DNA from: Cerrena zonata
Lineage: Eukaryota; Basidiomycota; Agaricomycetes; Polyporales; Cerrenaceae
Length of the DNA stretch: 64,000 nucleotides
Reading direction: 5' to 3'
Assembly: GCA_038087015.1 (NCBI GenBank)
Contig: JASBNA010000041.1
Coordinates: 368,442 to 432,441, forward strand
The translations under genes and the position numbers were made by a program. Positions 25,676 through 36,849 of this stretch are shown here, in pieces. Numbering within the stretch: position 1 is the stretch's first letter; each line of letters opens with the position of its first letter. The notes beneath the pieces are model-generated. The model was given only the letters and a program-made list of their open reading frames with translations. It did no database searches and was not told where the DNA came from.

Positions 25676-28645
25676 ATGAAGTCGCATGTCAATTTACTTT
25701 GCTCGCTATTCTCGTTGTGGCTAACTGCTCTAGTACCAATTGCTATCGCTGTCCATTTAGATATCGATGCGACGAAAGGGAACGAAACTATATTCGCCAT
25801 CTCCTCATTCATCGAAAATAATGGTACGCATTTTGACTTAGTGTTGTGGTTGGAATGGAACCTTACATTTGTCTGTAGTGAATCGTGCAGATGATGGTGG
25901 GCTTTATGCTGTAAGTTCCCCAACGTGATATCAAGTTATTGGTGTTTTGTGACTGAGTTTCTATTCTTTGAAGGAACTCGGTGAGTCCTCCCGTTCTAAA
26001 AGGACCGTGTAAATATTGATAGTTGCGTTCAAGTCCAAAATAGAGCATTTCAGGGTGTGTCGGGAACATTTTACATGTCACATAAATCTCATCCTTCTTA
26101 AGAGGATACTAGCTACTTGACTATCCCAGGATGGAAGAAAGTAGGAAGCGCGTCGTTATACCAGGACCCAGACATGCCACTAGAAGCATTGAAGCGGTCT
26201 CTCGAGATCTACATCCCAGCGAATAAAAGTCATGGAATGGGGGAACGTGCTGGTGTTTCCAACACAGGTAAAATAAAATGCGAGCCCCTAGTATTAAGAA
26301 ATTTTGATTTGATTTGAATTTCGTTTATCAGGATGGTTTGGAATTCCCATAAGAGCGCAGCCCTACAATGCATCATTCTTCGCCAAAGTCGACTCTGGCT
26401 CGCATCTCACTGGAACGATTGACATTTCCCTCCTCTCTCTCACGACAAACAAGACTTACGCACATGCGTCCTTCCCTACTGCCGATCTTTCAACGGATTG
26501 GAAACAATTTACTACAACTTTACACCTACTGAAGATGCACCTGATTCCAACAACGTACTATCTTTAACGATGGAAGTGACGGCCGATCATGATCAATATG
26601 CTTGGTTCAATTTGATCTCACTTTTCCCGCCGACGTATAAGAATCGGACGAACGGACTCAGGAAGGATCTAGCGGAAGCACTGCATGATCTAAGACCCAA
26701 GCATATTCGAATTCCTGGTGGTAGCAATTTACAAGGTACCATCTCATCCACACCTTTTTCATTATATATATTGATATAGTTCTGTGCAGGCGGGGACATC
26801 TCGTCTCGATTTAATTGGACCCTTTCTTTAGGTCCGCTCGAGAAACGCCCAGGCCGAGTAGGGTATTGGGTTGGGTACCAAACCGAAGGTCTTGGATTGA
26901 AAGAGCTACTAGACATGTGTGAAGATTTTGGTGCTACACCAATTTTGGGCGTGTACGATGGGTATGCGGCGGATGACGAGAGTGTGCCAAATACGCATCA
27001 GCTGGATAAGTATATTCAAAGTGCTGTTGACGAGCTGCAGTAGGTGTTTGTTATCTTCTTATGCTTAAGGTGCTTACTAGTTATGTAGTTTTGTATTAGG
27101 CGACTCTCAGACGAATCAATGGGGGCAGCTTCGAGCTGAGTTAGGTCACCCGGAACCTTACAAGCTGGAATATGTGTATGTTTAACTATTATTGTTCACA
27201 TTTCTGTTATCAATCGTCACCTCTGTTCGCAGCGAAATTGGGAATGAGGGTACATACTGCCCCGATATCTGTTCACGACGAGCCAACTAAAATGATTTAG
27301 ACTTTACTTCGACCACCTACGGATATCGCTGGCAACGTTTCTACGACGCATTGAAGGCAGCTTACCTAAACGTCAACTACATTGCATCATCTTCAATTGA
27401 CCGTGTCAACCTTCCAGCGGTTGACGTTCATGATTTTAGTGGTCCGGACTTTTTCTATAATCTTTTTGACCGGTAAGCCCCTGCGTGATGTGCTGTTCGT
27501 GATTGAAATTCTAACATGTGTCCCTCGCAGATATGACAACTGGCCTCGAAACGGAACAATTGTGCGTGCTGCCGTTTGCCTTCTTTTGCATATTCTTGTT
27601 CTTCACACAAAAAATCTTCAAGATCTGGGAGCTCGAGAATGGAGTGATAAACACAAATAGCCTCGTGCGTCTTGCGGGATCTACCCCACCTATTTACCTT
27701 TCACAAGGAAATGTGACGAATCCCCTTTAGGAACCATTCAACACACCAGAAACACGTTTACCAACTCCGTAAGTCGTCCTGCTCTCCTCCTCTTGTCTAT
27801 GCGAATCCTCCGGAGATAGCTCATACATCCCTATCCCATTCATTCTTCTTCGGTCCCCCACCTCAATGTTCAAACGCCTTTCTGTCGGCTAGCACATTAC
27901 AAGGGTCCATCGCAGAAGCGGTCTTCCTTATAGGCATGCAACGTAACGGTGACCTCGTTGCTGGTTCGAGTTATGCACCATATCTGGCTAATAACTATTC
28001 CTCGCAATGGACACCCAATCTCATCAACTTCAATATCACCCATGTCGCGCTTTCCACGAGGTGAGCATCCAGAATTTGGAATCTAGATGATGTGCAGCAA
28101 TACGTTACGTAGTGTACACTATGTATAACGCATGTCTGTCTGAGATGACAGAGCAAAACACTAATTAACCGCACTTCACATTCGCTTACATTTATCGCTA
28201 TTAGCTACTACGTGCAACGAATGGTCTCACATGCTCGTGCGGAGAAGACACACCCTGTCACAAGCGACACCACTTTCGGTCCTCTCTATTGGGTTGCCTC
28301 TTCTACCAACGACTCGTATTTTATTTGCAGATTGCCAATAACGAACAAGCTTCTGTGCCAGTCACAGGTACTATCAAGGTCGGAGCCTCGGGTGAAGGTG
28401 ACGACATTCTACCCCGAATGAACTTGACGAGGAGGGTGAACGAGAGAAAGAAACTCCAAGCGGAGTCCACTATTCTGGCAGCGGGGCTGGGGCAAGCTTA
28501 TAATGTTACGAATGACTTGGATTATCTGGATGCTGTTGTACCTGTTACCCAGGAGATCACAGCTTCTTTGGAGGGCTCGCAGATCGTTTTCAACTTCACG
28601 GTTCCGGGATGGAGTTTCGGTGTGTATAGATTTGTACTTTACTAG
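25676..28645 (+). CDS. GH51 alpha-L-arabinofuranosidase with two apparent 1-nt deletions
   Basis: ATG 25676 starts a signal peptide (LLCSLFSLWLTALVPIAIA). About 12 short introns were traced. GH51 landmarks occur in order: RADDGGLYA, IPGWKKVGSASLYQD, SLFPPTYKNR.NGLR.DLAEAL, IRIPGGSNLQGG, EKRPGRVGYW, LGHPEPYKLEYVEIGNED (acid/base Glu in GNE), VDVHDFSGPDFFYNLFDRYDNWPRNGT, WELENG (nucleophile Glu), LQGSIAEAVFLIGMQRN, SYAPYLANN..SQWTPNLI. The family removes terminal L-arabinose from hemicellulose and pectin outside the cell. The frame breaks twice: near 26522 (ACAACTTTACACC, one T short) and near 28323 (TATTTTATTTGCAG, one T short). Either the gene is newly broken or both T runs were miscalled. 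All other splices keep frame. Confidence 0.85.
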
Positions 28646-28984
28646 TCTATTAGGACTGGCGGTGTGAGGTCTCGAAATAGGGAGGGATGTATACGCGTGT
28701 TTGTGCGCTACGTAGTGACAATGTTATACTAAACTTGCCCACGAGAGAAGATTGTACCAGAAAGAAATAGCGGCGGGAGATACGCCCCACCTTGTTCTTA
28801 ATTTGGAAGCTCAATTTCGATCGTCGATCATGTTATTGTACTCCAGACATACCACTTGATGGATACAGTGTCTGCATGGCGCACGCTACGCCACAGGAGA
28901 TAATGACAAGAAAAAAGACACAGTGATGATGACTGTGAATAATATCTATCTCTTTCCTCGACCACGAACCCGTCCGTCCCCGCT
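28646..28984. other. Intergenic, nothing recognised
   Basis: Spacer between the GH51 stop and the next ATG. It probably holds the 3' end of one and the promoter of the other; no specific site was seen. Confidence 0.5.
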
Positions 28985-29570
28985 ATGAAGCGTATCCTTG
29001 ATATCCTCGGAGTCAATGCTAGCAAATCGCACTACATCGTAGTTGCCCAGTACAAGCGTGCAGACTACGGGGTAGGCTCAGAAGAGAACTTTCATTGGGC
29101 TATCATCATACTAGAGGACATCAATGAGGATGCGGCTCTCTGTGGACCGTGTTATCAGGTCTTCGATCGCCACTTCAATGATGAACGTGGAGTGGAGTGG
29201 CATCTCTACAATAAACCCGTCACTCTGGGAAGAACAGATAAATCTCTCGGAGGTGTTGTTATTGGAACCGTCAAGCAGAAGGATTTGGTTGAACTTGGCC
29301 AAGTAAGATTCCTCCAACTAGCTACTGATAAGAACAGTCATGAACTGAGTGTTCACATAGATACTTTCCGCTCACCTGCCCATCGTCAAATTCGAGGGCT
29401 GGAATTGTCGGGACTGGGTGATAGAGGCAATCCAGCTGCTGAGGGTCAAAGGGTGGATCCCTACCGATATTAAGGAGCAGGCTTCCCTACTACCTTCTCT
29501 GAGAGCAGCCAGTACCGCTAGTGATGCGGCACGCAAGAGGGGACGGCCGCAGAAGATTATCACCTTCTGA
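28985..29570 (+). CDS. Small conserved fungal protein, 175 aa (module copy 1)
   Basis: Exon 1 is 28985-29302 and exon 2 is 29361-29570; the intron is GTAAGA...CATAG, phase 0. Motifs are HYIVVAQYKRADY, ENFHWAIIILE, GPCYQVFDRHFNDERG and, in exon 2, GWNCRDWVIEAIQLLR. The C-terminus is basic (ARKRGRPQKI). The paired HWA and NC..WV motifs resemble uncharacterised fungal proteins of the DUF6914 type, and the Cys and His arrangement recalls papain-like folds; I could not confirm this. No signal peptide. It has a close paralog at 31952-32539 with the same intron position, and each copy is followed by an APH-fold gene or relic on the opposite strand. Confidence 0.75.
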
Positions 29571-29864
29571 ATTTGAAGCTGGTAGAGAAATGTAAGCAAA
29601 ATTCTCTATATGACGCGGGATGTCGATAACTGACCTACATGTAGGACGTAGGGGACTTTTTGACCGAATCAGCACGTTGCGAGGTTATGCATGTATCAGA
29701 ATGATTGGGAAAATGTGGTATAATGTACATTTTATAATGGCGGGTCCATCGCGGAGCTATGTATAGCATAAGGAGAACTGTGAATAGAGGAAGTTAGACA
29801 CCTCGTAAGTTGGAAAGTACAAACCGACCTACAAGATTCCCGAAAGAACCTCATAGCTCTCCTA

Positions 29865-30072
29865 CTAAATGATCAGAAAGTTCCTGGTCCACCGTCCAGT
29901 CCCTCCCGCTCTCGACAAAGAGCGAATCGACGATTCTCCCAAGGAAAAATCCTTCCGTGTCATTGGATTACAAACTACCTTCCAGGTAACTGTACCCATA
30001 ACCTTCCGCAGGAGCGTGAACCCACGGTACGGGGATAGTAGTAGAGGCACGTATATGACGCAGGGTTAATTC
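29865..30072 (-). pseudogene. Internally deleted APH-fold kinase relic
   Basis: Only the two ends of the intact gene at 32858-33754 remain. On the minus strand 29990-30068 encodes TLRHIRASTTIPVPWVHAPA, matching TLRYIRANTTIPVPRVYASA in the intact gene. 29865-29980 matches its last 30 or so codons and the AAATGATCAGAAAG stop region. About 450 bp in between, including the HGDLAPRN catalytic loop and the IDWE metal-binding motif, are gone. Its place relative to the small-protein gene is the same as in the intact module. Confidence 0.75.
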
Positions 30073-30193
30073 ATAGTAATAGTGTTTTAGGGGAAACATG
30101 CACTCTAACATAAGAGGTACTAGTGGCTTTCAATTACCGGCTGCGCTTGCCATCTGCTACATAGATATACATCGTCAGCAATATAATGTTGTC

Positions 30194-31565
30194 CTATTCG
30201 TCAGAACGGTCATCTGTTCGGTCACCATTACCTTCTAGTAATGATTCTTCATCGTTTACTACACAGAAATACAGGTAAGAGGAACACTGCCTTCCAGATG
30301 TACAACGAACACTCACCTATCACTTCGGCAATATTACTGGGATTTGGGCCAAGGGCAAACCATGAACCCGCTTTGATAGCGTCCTCGAGTTCATAAGTCA
30401 TCGATGAACTTCCCAAAACAAACTTTCCTATGTGATCCATGATTCCACTCGTAGCAATGGGGTTGCATAGAGCGATATGTAACGTGCTCAGGATGTGAGA
30501 GTTCCTCGTCACCTCGGTGAGCTTTCCCTCCGAAAGGTCATCAATAGCGGCAAGGTACATATGACGATAGTTTGCTAGTTCGGAAGGAGAATCATATGCC
30601 TGGTTATCCTCTGGTGATGCCTCTGCAGACCACCCATAGAATAACGGGTCCCAATCTACTGTCAACCAAGAGGGGTAGCTTAGTGCGTTAAGCTGCCGAG
30701 GGCCGACGTCTACGCCATCCCAGTCAATAAGGCCAGTTATGTTTCCAGCCTCGTCGATAAGAATATTTTGAGAGTCGAAGTCGGGATGACCAAGGACAAA
30801 AGGAGGTCCATCAAATCGTGAATCGGAAAGGGCGGATAGATAGAGTTGTAGGAGAGCCAACGTCGGGCTATCTCTTGCCATTCTTCTTCCCAGAATAAGG
30901 GCAGATGAAAATGCATGAGTCGTTGTAAAGGGCCCGAAGGGTTCGCTAGAGTCGTCGAGACCGGAGTGAAACTCTCGTATTGAGGTGTAACTGACGACGG
31001 TAGTGGTATCAGTGAGTTCGTCGTAGTCAAGACGTCCAACCTTGTCAAACTCGAGAGAAGAAAGTTCCACCATCCATCTCGCAATACTCCTCAAAACACG
31101 GTCTTTTTCCCGCCCTTCCGTCCACCAAGAGGCGTCGTTCCATACCTTGCAGAGGTTCGTCCCCGGAACAAAGTCAGAAATGGTATAAGGATGGCGTAAG
31201 GGATTATTAGTGTCCATAGAAGCTGCATGAATTCGTGGAATAGGGATGGATGTTTTCGATGCTATATATTTCTGAGTAGATATGTCTAGACGCATCGAGC
31301 GGGCACACTCATCCGTCCATGGCTCCTCTACTGGAATCCGAATGACCCAGCGAAGGCCATCAGAGAACTCAATCTCATAGACGATGTTGAAAGCACCGGT
31401 GCGCGGCTTTGGGGAGACGGTACGTATAAGTGGTGGATTCGTGGATTGTCCGAGGCGGGCTGTAAGAGCTAGTTGTTGAATAACGTTGGTATCTATGTCT
31501 GAAATTACGGCTAAGAATTGAGGCTCAAGCTCGTCATCTGAAGATTGTTTAGAGGTAGTAGACAT
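30194..31565 (-). CDS. APH-fold phosphotransferase, 437 aa
   Basis: Main exon is 30317-31565, intron 30259-30316 (GTGAGT...TGTAG), last exon 30194-30258. The protein has the aminoglycoside phosphotransferase / choline-kinase fold. The N-lobe has GAFNIVYEIEFSDGLRWVIR with the nucleotide-binding strand, and IPIPRIHA follows. The catalytic loop is HPDFDSQNILI (H.D....N), and the metal motif is IDWDGVDVGP. These residues are intact, so activity is plausible. Fungal members are often of unknown substrate; drug phosphorylation should not be assumed. It lies between the two copies of the duplicated small-protein/APH module and is only distantly related to the 280-aa APH gene. Confidence 0.8.
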
Positions 31566-31951
31566 CGATGTATGAGAATACTTACGTTATAGTACCGTAA
31601 GTAGGAGGGAGCGACTATCTGAAACGGGACGATCCCACTGCGGGAGAACCTGCTCCGAGTCTAGCAACTGTTCATTCGGTAAAACACTTGTCGAGACTCT
31701 CGCTGCCAATGAGAACAGGGAGTCGGAATGGCACCACAAACTTTGGAGACGGAAAAAGGCAAGTATGTAAGGTGGTTGAAAATTGCATTGTTCTCGATTA
31801 GGCAGTTTATCATCGATTGTATACCGGAAACACTTGAAGATATAGACTAATACACAGTTGATATGCCACGCCACAAGCTATCTTGATGATCCAGAGATCA
31901 ACCTAAGAAGTGTACCCAGCTCTTTTCTCGACCACCAACTAGTACATCAAC

Positions 31952-32539
31952 ATGAATCGTATCCGCAACCTCCTGGTGGCCAACAATGACAAACTAAATC
32001 ACATCGTCATCGCTCAGTATAAACGAGCTGAGTATTCAGTAGGCGCAGAAGAGAATTTTCACTGGGCTATCATAGTGCTCGAGAAAATCGGTGCCGGCGA
32101 TGGGTTTGAAGGACCATGTTATCAGGTCTTTGATCGCCACTACAATGATGAACGTGGAATTCAGTGGATCCTTTTCAACAAGGCCGTCAGTCTGGATAGG
32201 ACTGAGAAGACTCTTGGCGGTATTTCTATCGGGACCATTAAACGCAAAGACTTGGAGGAACTTGATCAGGTAGACAATCTTCATTCGATTGTCAACACAC
32301 AATGATTAAATCTTTCCGTTTAGATCCTGTCCAACCATCTTCCTGTTGTCAAATTTGCAGGGTGGAACTGCCGGGACTGGGTCATGGAGGCGATTGGACT
32401 GTTGAGGGCCAAGGGGTGGATTCCTCATGAGATTACGGAACAAGCTACACTGTTGCCGGCTCTGAGAGAAGCTAGTGCTATCAGTGACGCGAGACAGCGA
32501 CCAATCATTGTTCCTTTTGATGCTGGTACAGAGACGTAA
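31952..32539 (+). CDS. Small conserved fungal protein, 177 aa (module copy 2)
   Basis: Exon 1 is 31952-32269 and exon 2 is 32324-32539. Exon 1 has exactly the same length (318 nt) and phase as in the copy at 28985. Conserved blocks are HIVIAQYKRAEY, ENFHWAIIVLE, GPCYQVFDRHYNDERG and GWNCRDWVMEAIGLLRAKGW. The C-terminal tail differs from copy 1. Function is unknown, with the same tentative DUF6914-like resemblance. It is convergent with the APH-fold gene at 32858-33754, the arrangement repeated at the decayed module copy. Confidence 0.75.
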
Positions 32540-32857
32540 GCAAAACCATCACCATTTTTGTGAAATATAATAGGATACTGACTTGAAGCTTAGAAGGAGA
32601 TTTGGAGTGAGTTGTTCTTCTGCAAGTCAAGCACAGATTCTGGAGTCTTGATTTGAAAGTGTAAGCTATGGTCAATCGCGCGAGCATGCCTTCCGCCATC
32701 ATGTATATTGTTGAGTTTAGTAGTATGGCGAAGACTCAAAACCACAACCTGGTAGTAGTGACACATATTAGTTGAGCAAGCTCAATTCTGGTATACGAAG
32801 AGTGAAACGTGGATGATGTCAGTCATCGAACACCTAGCAAGCCGAAGAGAAACATCC

Positions 32858-33754
32858 TTAAAACCCGCCCACCAAATGATCAGAAAGCTCTCGATCAATC
32901 CTCCAATCCTTGTTATTCTCTTCCGAGAACATAGCAATGATTCTGTTGTCCCATGACAGATCGTCTTTGCCCATCGGGCACCACATTGCCTTGACCAGTT
33001 CCCAATGCTCCGGGTACCATCCCGATTGTTCCCAGTCGATAAGAGCCATCACCTTGCCATCCTTAACAATTATGTTCCGTGGTGCAAGATCACCATGCGT
33101 AAATACAATTCGGTGATCCTCTCGCATTCGTGCGCGAATTCCAGGAATAGTCGTCTCGTCCATAAAGACCTCCGCCGCCTGTACGAGGTAATCGTTGAAA
33201 TTAGCTTCGTCCGCGAAGGGACCTACGGGCCCAGAGGATGTTATACGGCTGTCTCTGACCGCTTCTCCATTTAATGCGCATACTTTGCGTCCATGTGGAG
33301 GAGAGAGAGAACGTAGTTGTGAAATGTAAGACTGCAAAGATTGGACGATGCTGTCCTTCTGCGTATCGTTAAGGGTTATCCATACATTTTCGAGGCAATC
33401 GCCCTTGATCTCTTCCATAAGCAGGAATCTACGACCGTAGCCCTCTGCGGAAGCGTACACCCGTGGTACGGGTATGGTTGTGTTGGCACGTATATAACGA
33501 AGGGTGTCTGCCTCGGGTGCCCCGTTCGTTATTCGGAATGATTTGAGCACCATTCGTCCAAGAATAAATTTCAGACGACCATAGTAGAATGGGTCGTTGG
33601 GTTTGCGTCGCAGTCCATGGTAGAACCCGCAGGTAAGAAGATAGAGGTTGAATAGTGTGGCGAGGCATAGTGACCGAATATACTTTAGAGGGCTTGGTGA
33701 GATGAAACAGTGGATACAAGCCCAACGCTACTCACCGATATTTGTTGGAACATG
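32858..33754 (-). CDS. APH-fold phosphotransferase, 280 aa
   Basis: A tiny first exon, 33737-33754 (MFQQIS), joins across a 54-nt intron (33683-33736) to one long exon 32858-33682, starting YIRSLCLATLF. It has GRLKFILGRMVLKSF and IPVPRVYASAEGYGRRFLLMEEI for the N-lobe and hinge, the catalytic HGDLAPRNIIV and the metal-binding LIDWEQSGWYPEHWE. The length is typical of fungal small APH-fold proteins. The substrate is unknown. An internally deleted relic of the same gene lies at 29865-30072. Confidence 0.8.
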
Positions 33755-34326
33755 AGGGTCTACTAACGTATCGTGACGAAGTTCACGACAGCCTTGCAAT
33801 TGAATTGTTGCATTCGTACTGTCTTGGTTCCCACGCTCAGTAGACAGCTTCAGACTCCCGATTCGGTGTTCAATTCACGGGCCATGGTCCCAGGGGTTCA
33901 ATGCCATTTATATTCCAGCCTAGCCCTTCTTGTCGAAACTATGTTGAACCACCGAAATCTACCAGTATCTACTAAATAAATATTTCTCTCTCATATCTAC
34001 AAATGCAATGTGGTACGATCCAGTGTCGAACGGGGTATATAAACACCTCCGACGCTCGTCACAGTTCCAAGCCTTACTACAGTGACATATCAATCTCCTC
34101 AGCCTATATTTGCCTCCGTCTCCGTCGTCGTTGTCCCAGTTACGATTGAGTTCCGAATGCAAAACTCGGCGTTTTTCGGGCTAAGAGAGAGAAAAGGCCG
34201 AGAAAGCCACGTGATAAGAACTGACGTAGAGATGGCTGGAAGGAGCAGCCAGTGCGAGCCATCCTTTTACTTTTCCGCCATCATCGACGTTCTTGCCAGC
34301 ACGGAGCTGGTCTCTCACTCTAAACC
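33755..34326. other. Divergent promoter region of the APH and KGD2 genes
   Basis: There is no gene in this 572-bp gap between two start codons facing apart. A GTATATAAACACC TATA-like site at about 34034-34046 may serve transcription to the right. Confidence 0.4.
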
Positions 34327-36102
34327 ATGCTATCGAAACGTATAATCGCCATCGCTCGCAGCAGAGCAAGTTCTGCCGCGTTGTCAAGAGGATTGTGAGT
34401 TTGAGCGTCCTGAGACAATGTTCAAACATCCTCCTTCATTTAGTGACACTATTCATTCAGGAATGTCGCCAACTCACATATGCGAGTCGCCCAATTCCAC
34501 TCATCAAAGCTGTTGCAAGGTAAAATACACTCAAGTCTCGAAAAAAAAGCCTAGAACGAACTGTGACATCACATGTAGCCGAGACCGTCAAAGTCCCCCA
34601 GATGGCGGAATCAATATCGGAGGGTACTTTGAAGACATGGCACAAACAGCCAGGCGACACTGTAGAGGCGGACGAGGAGATTGCAACGATCGAGACTGAC
34701 AAGGTGTGTAGTGATCCCCCGAGCTTTCTGTGTCACCGGGCTTCAACGGGTTGTTCACGTTAATTATTATATACTTATTAGATTGACGTCTCGGTCAATG
34801 CTCCTTCTGCCGGTACCCTCACTGAGCACCTCGCCGCTGAAGAAGACACCGTCTCTGTTGGTCAGGACCTCTTCCGTTTCGAACCTGGTGAAGGTGGTGC
34901 ATCGAAAGATGCCGTCAAGGACCAGCAAGAGTCAAAACCTGCTCAAGAGACTACTGACAAGACTGAACCCGCTGACCAACAAGTCGAGAAAGGTACTCCA
35001 CCACCACCACCTCCCGCAAAGGAGGATATCCGTGCAAAGGACACTGCTGGTGTCCAAGGCGGTGAGAGCAAGAAGGCGTTGAAGGAATCTACTCCTTCGA
35101 AACCTAAAGAAAGCGAACCCATCCCTGCCCGTACCCCCGGGAGCAGAAACGAAACGCGTATCAAGATGTCTCGCATGCGTCTCCGTATCGCAGAACGTCT
35201 CAAGGAATCACAAAATGCTGCTGCGTCATTGACTACGTTCAACGAAGTCGACATGTCAAGCCTGATCGAATTCAGGAAAAAGTACAAGGACGAAGTGCTG
35301 AAGACTCAAGACGTCAAGTTGGGTTTCATGAGTCCATTCGTAAAGGCTTGTTCTTTGGCGCTGAAGGAGATCCCTGCTGCTAACGCTTCGATCGAGGGAG
35401 ATGAGATCGTCTACAGGGACTATGTTGACATGAGCGTCGCCGTTGCAACTCCCAAGGGTTTGGTCACTCCCGTTCTCCGTAACGCGGAAGGCATGAACTT
35501 TGTGGAGATTGAGAAGGAGATCGCTGGCCTCGGTAAGAAGGTATGTGTCTAATTTGCCAAAATGCAAACGCACAGATATTAACTGAAATTTCCTCAAGGC
35601 TCGCGATGGTAAACTGACGCTTGAGGATATGGCTGGTGGAACTTTCACTATGTACGTCTCTAACCTGCCATAATCCAATGCTCGTTTGACCTTCCTGGAT
35701 TTCGTTTAGCTCTAATGGAGGCGTCTTCGGCTCGTTGTATGGTACTCCCATCATCAACTTGCCCCAAGCTGCTGTTCTTGGTACGTCTAGACCTTTTACC
35801 CTGCCGCCCCAACCCGATTTCCTACTACGTATCTCCGGGTCATAATACTAAGCACCTTTTCACTTATAGGCATGCACTCCATCAAGGAGAAGCCTGTGGT
35901 CGTTAACGGTCAAATTGTTATCCGCCCTATCATGGTTGTCGCCCTCACCTATGACCACCGTCTTCTCGATGGACGGGAAGCTGTCACTTTCCTCGGTATG
36001 TCTTTCCTTCGCAATATTTTTGACCGGATATTGATATACGTTGATATTATAGTGAAAGTCAAGGATTACCTCGAGGATCCCCGTAAGATGCTCCTTGCTT
36101 GA
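34327..36102 (+). CDS. KGD2: Dihydrolipoyl succinyltransferase, E2 of 2-oxoglutarate dehydrogenase
   Basis: Eight exons: 34327-34394, 34461-34519, 34579-34703, 34782-35540, 35599-35651, 35710-35780, 35870-35995, 36053-36102; 436 aa. The N-terminus is a basic mitochondrial presequence ending in [10 protein letters not shown]. The lipoyl domain (residues about 43-120) carries the lipoylated lysine in [13 protein letters not shown] Lys/Glu/Pro-rich linker has PPPPPP. The catalytic acyltransferase core has [50 protein letters not shown] and the active-site [11 protein letters not shown]. It transfers the succinyl group to CoA in the citric-acid cycle in the mitochondrial matrix. All splices keep frame and the length is normal. 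Confidence 0.96.
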
Positions 36103-36849
36103 ACGGAATAATCTGTTGGGTCAGAGTTCTATGCGAATGTGCATCTCTTGATTTAATTCACCTTCCTCCACAAGCTTGAGCTCCTCTTTATATCTGACGA
36201 TACAGATATAGATAATTCCACATGCATTACCGAACCCCAAGTATCTCAAAGCGAACGCTCAACTCGCCCCAATATTCTCTTCACGTTGTCCTCACTCTCT
36301 TCATCATGTTTTTGGTACACTAGATTCTTCTTTCTCTCCTTTGAACCGTAAATGAACATTCTTGTTTCCGATGCTATGATTCTATTTACACGCCCTCGGT
36401 CTAAAGGCTAAGGTTTCCCGGAATATCTGAATGGGCTTATCTGTCGACGTCGTCTGTAGATACTGACATGAAGAATGATATGAGCGCCGCATCTAGCGAC
36501 AATACTCGTTGAGCTATTCCCTCCGCCGCCGATAGACGAAGAGATGATGAGGAGCGTCTTGTACTCACAGGGAGCCCGAAAAGGTTCTACTTCCCTAGTT
36601 TATGGATGAAATGGAGTATGTAGGGCGTTCCGTTCGCATAAAGTGTACGACGATCGAAGCCACTAATGTTAGGAAAGACTTCTTTAACCTCCTAATGGCA
36701 TATCTCGGGATTTATATAACAACTACAGTGCTGCTGTGTCAATGACGCGGTACTACAACACCTTCCTAATTGAGACGAGCAAACAACGGCGAGCCCGACT
36801 CGATATCTGCTACACTTAAACCAATCTGACCTCTCGGAGTATTATCAGA
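36103..36849. other. Intergenic, nothing recognised
   Basis: The region from the KGD2 stop to the start of the F-box-like gene. No coding exon found; an upstream leader exon of the F-box-like gene may lie here, as the sibling copies have a 42-nt first exon. Confidence 0.4.

Noticed and set aside
28289..28327. A 38-nt intron (GTTGCC...TTGCAG) that would restore the GH51 frame
   Set aside because: The donor is poor, and the skipped bases encode VASSTNDSYF, which fits GH51 proteins; a missing T explains the break better.
33429..33725. 98-aa frame overlapping the 280-aa APH gene
   Set aside because: It runs in another frame of the same exon; the APH frame has the catalytic motifs and a good 5' splice.
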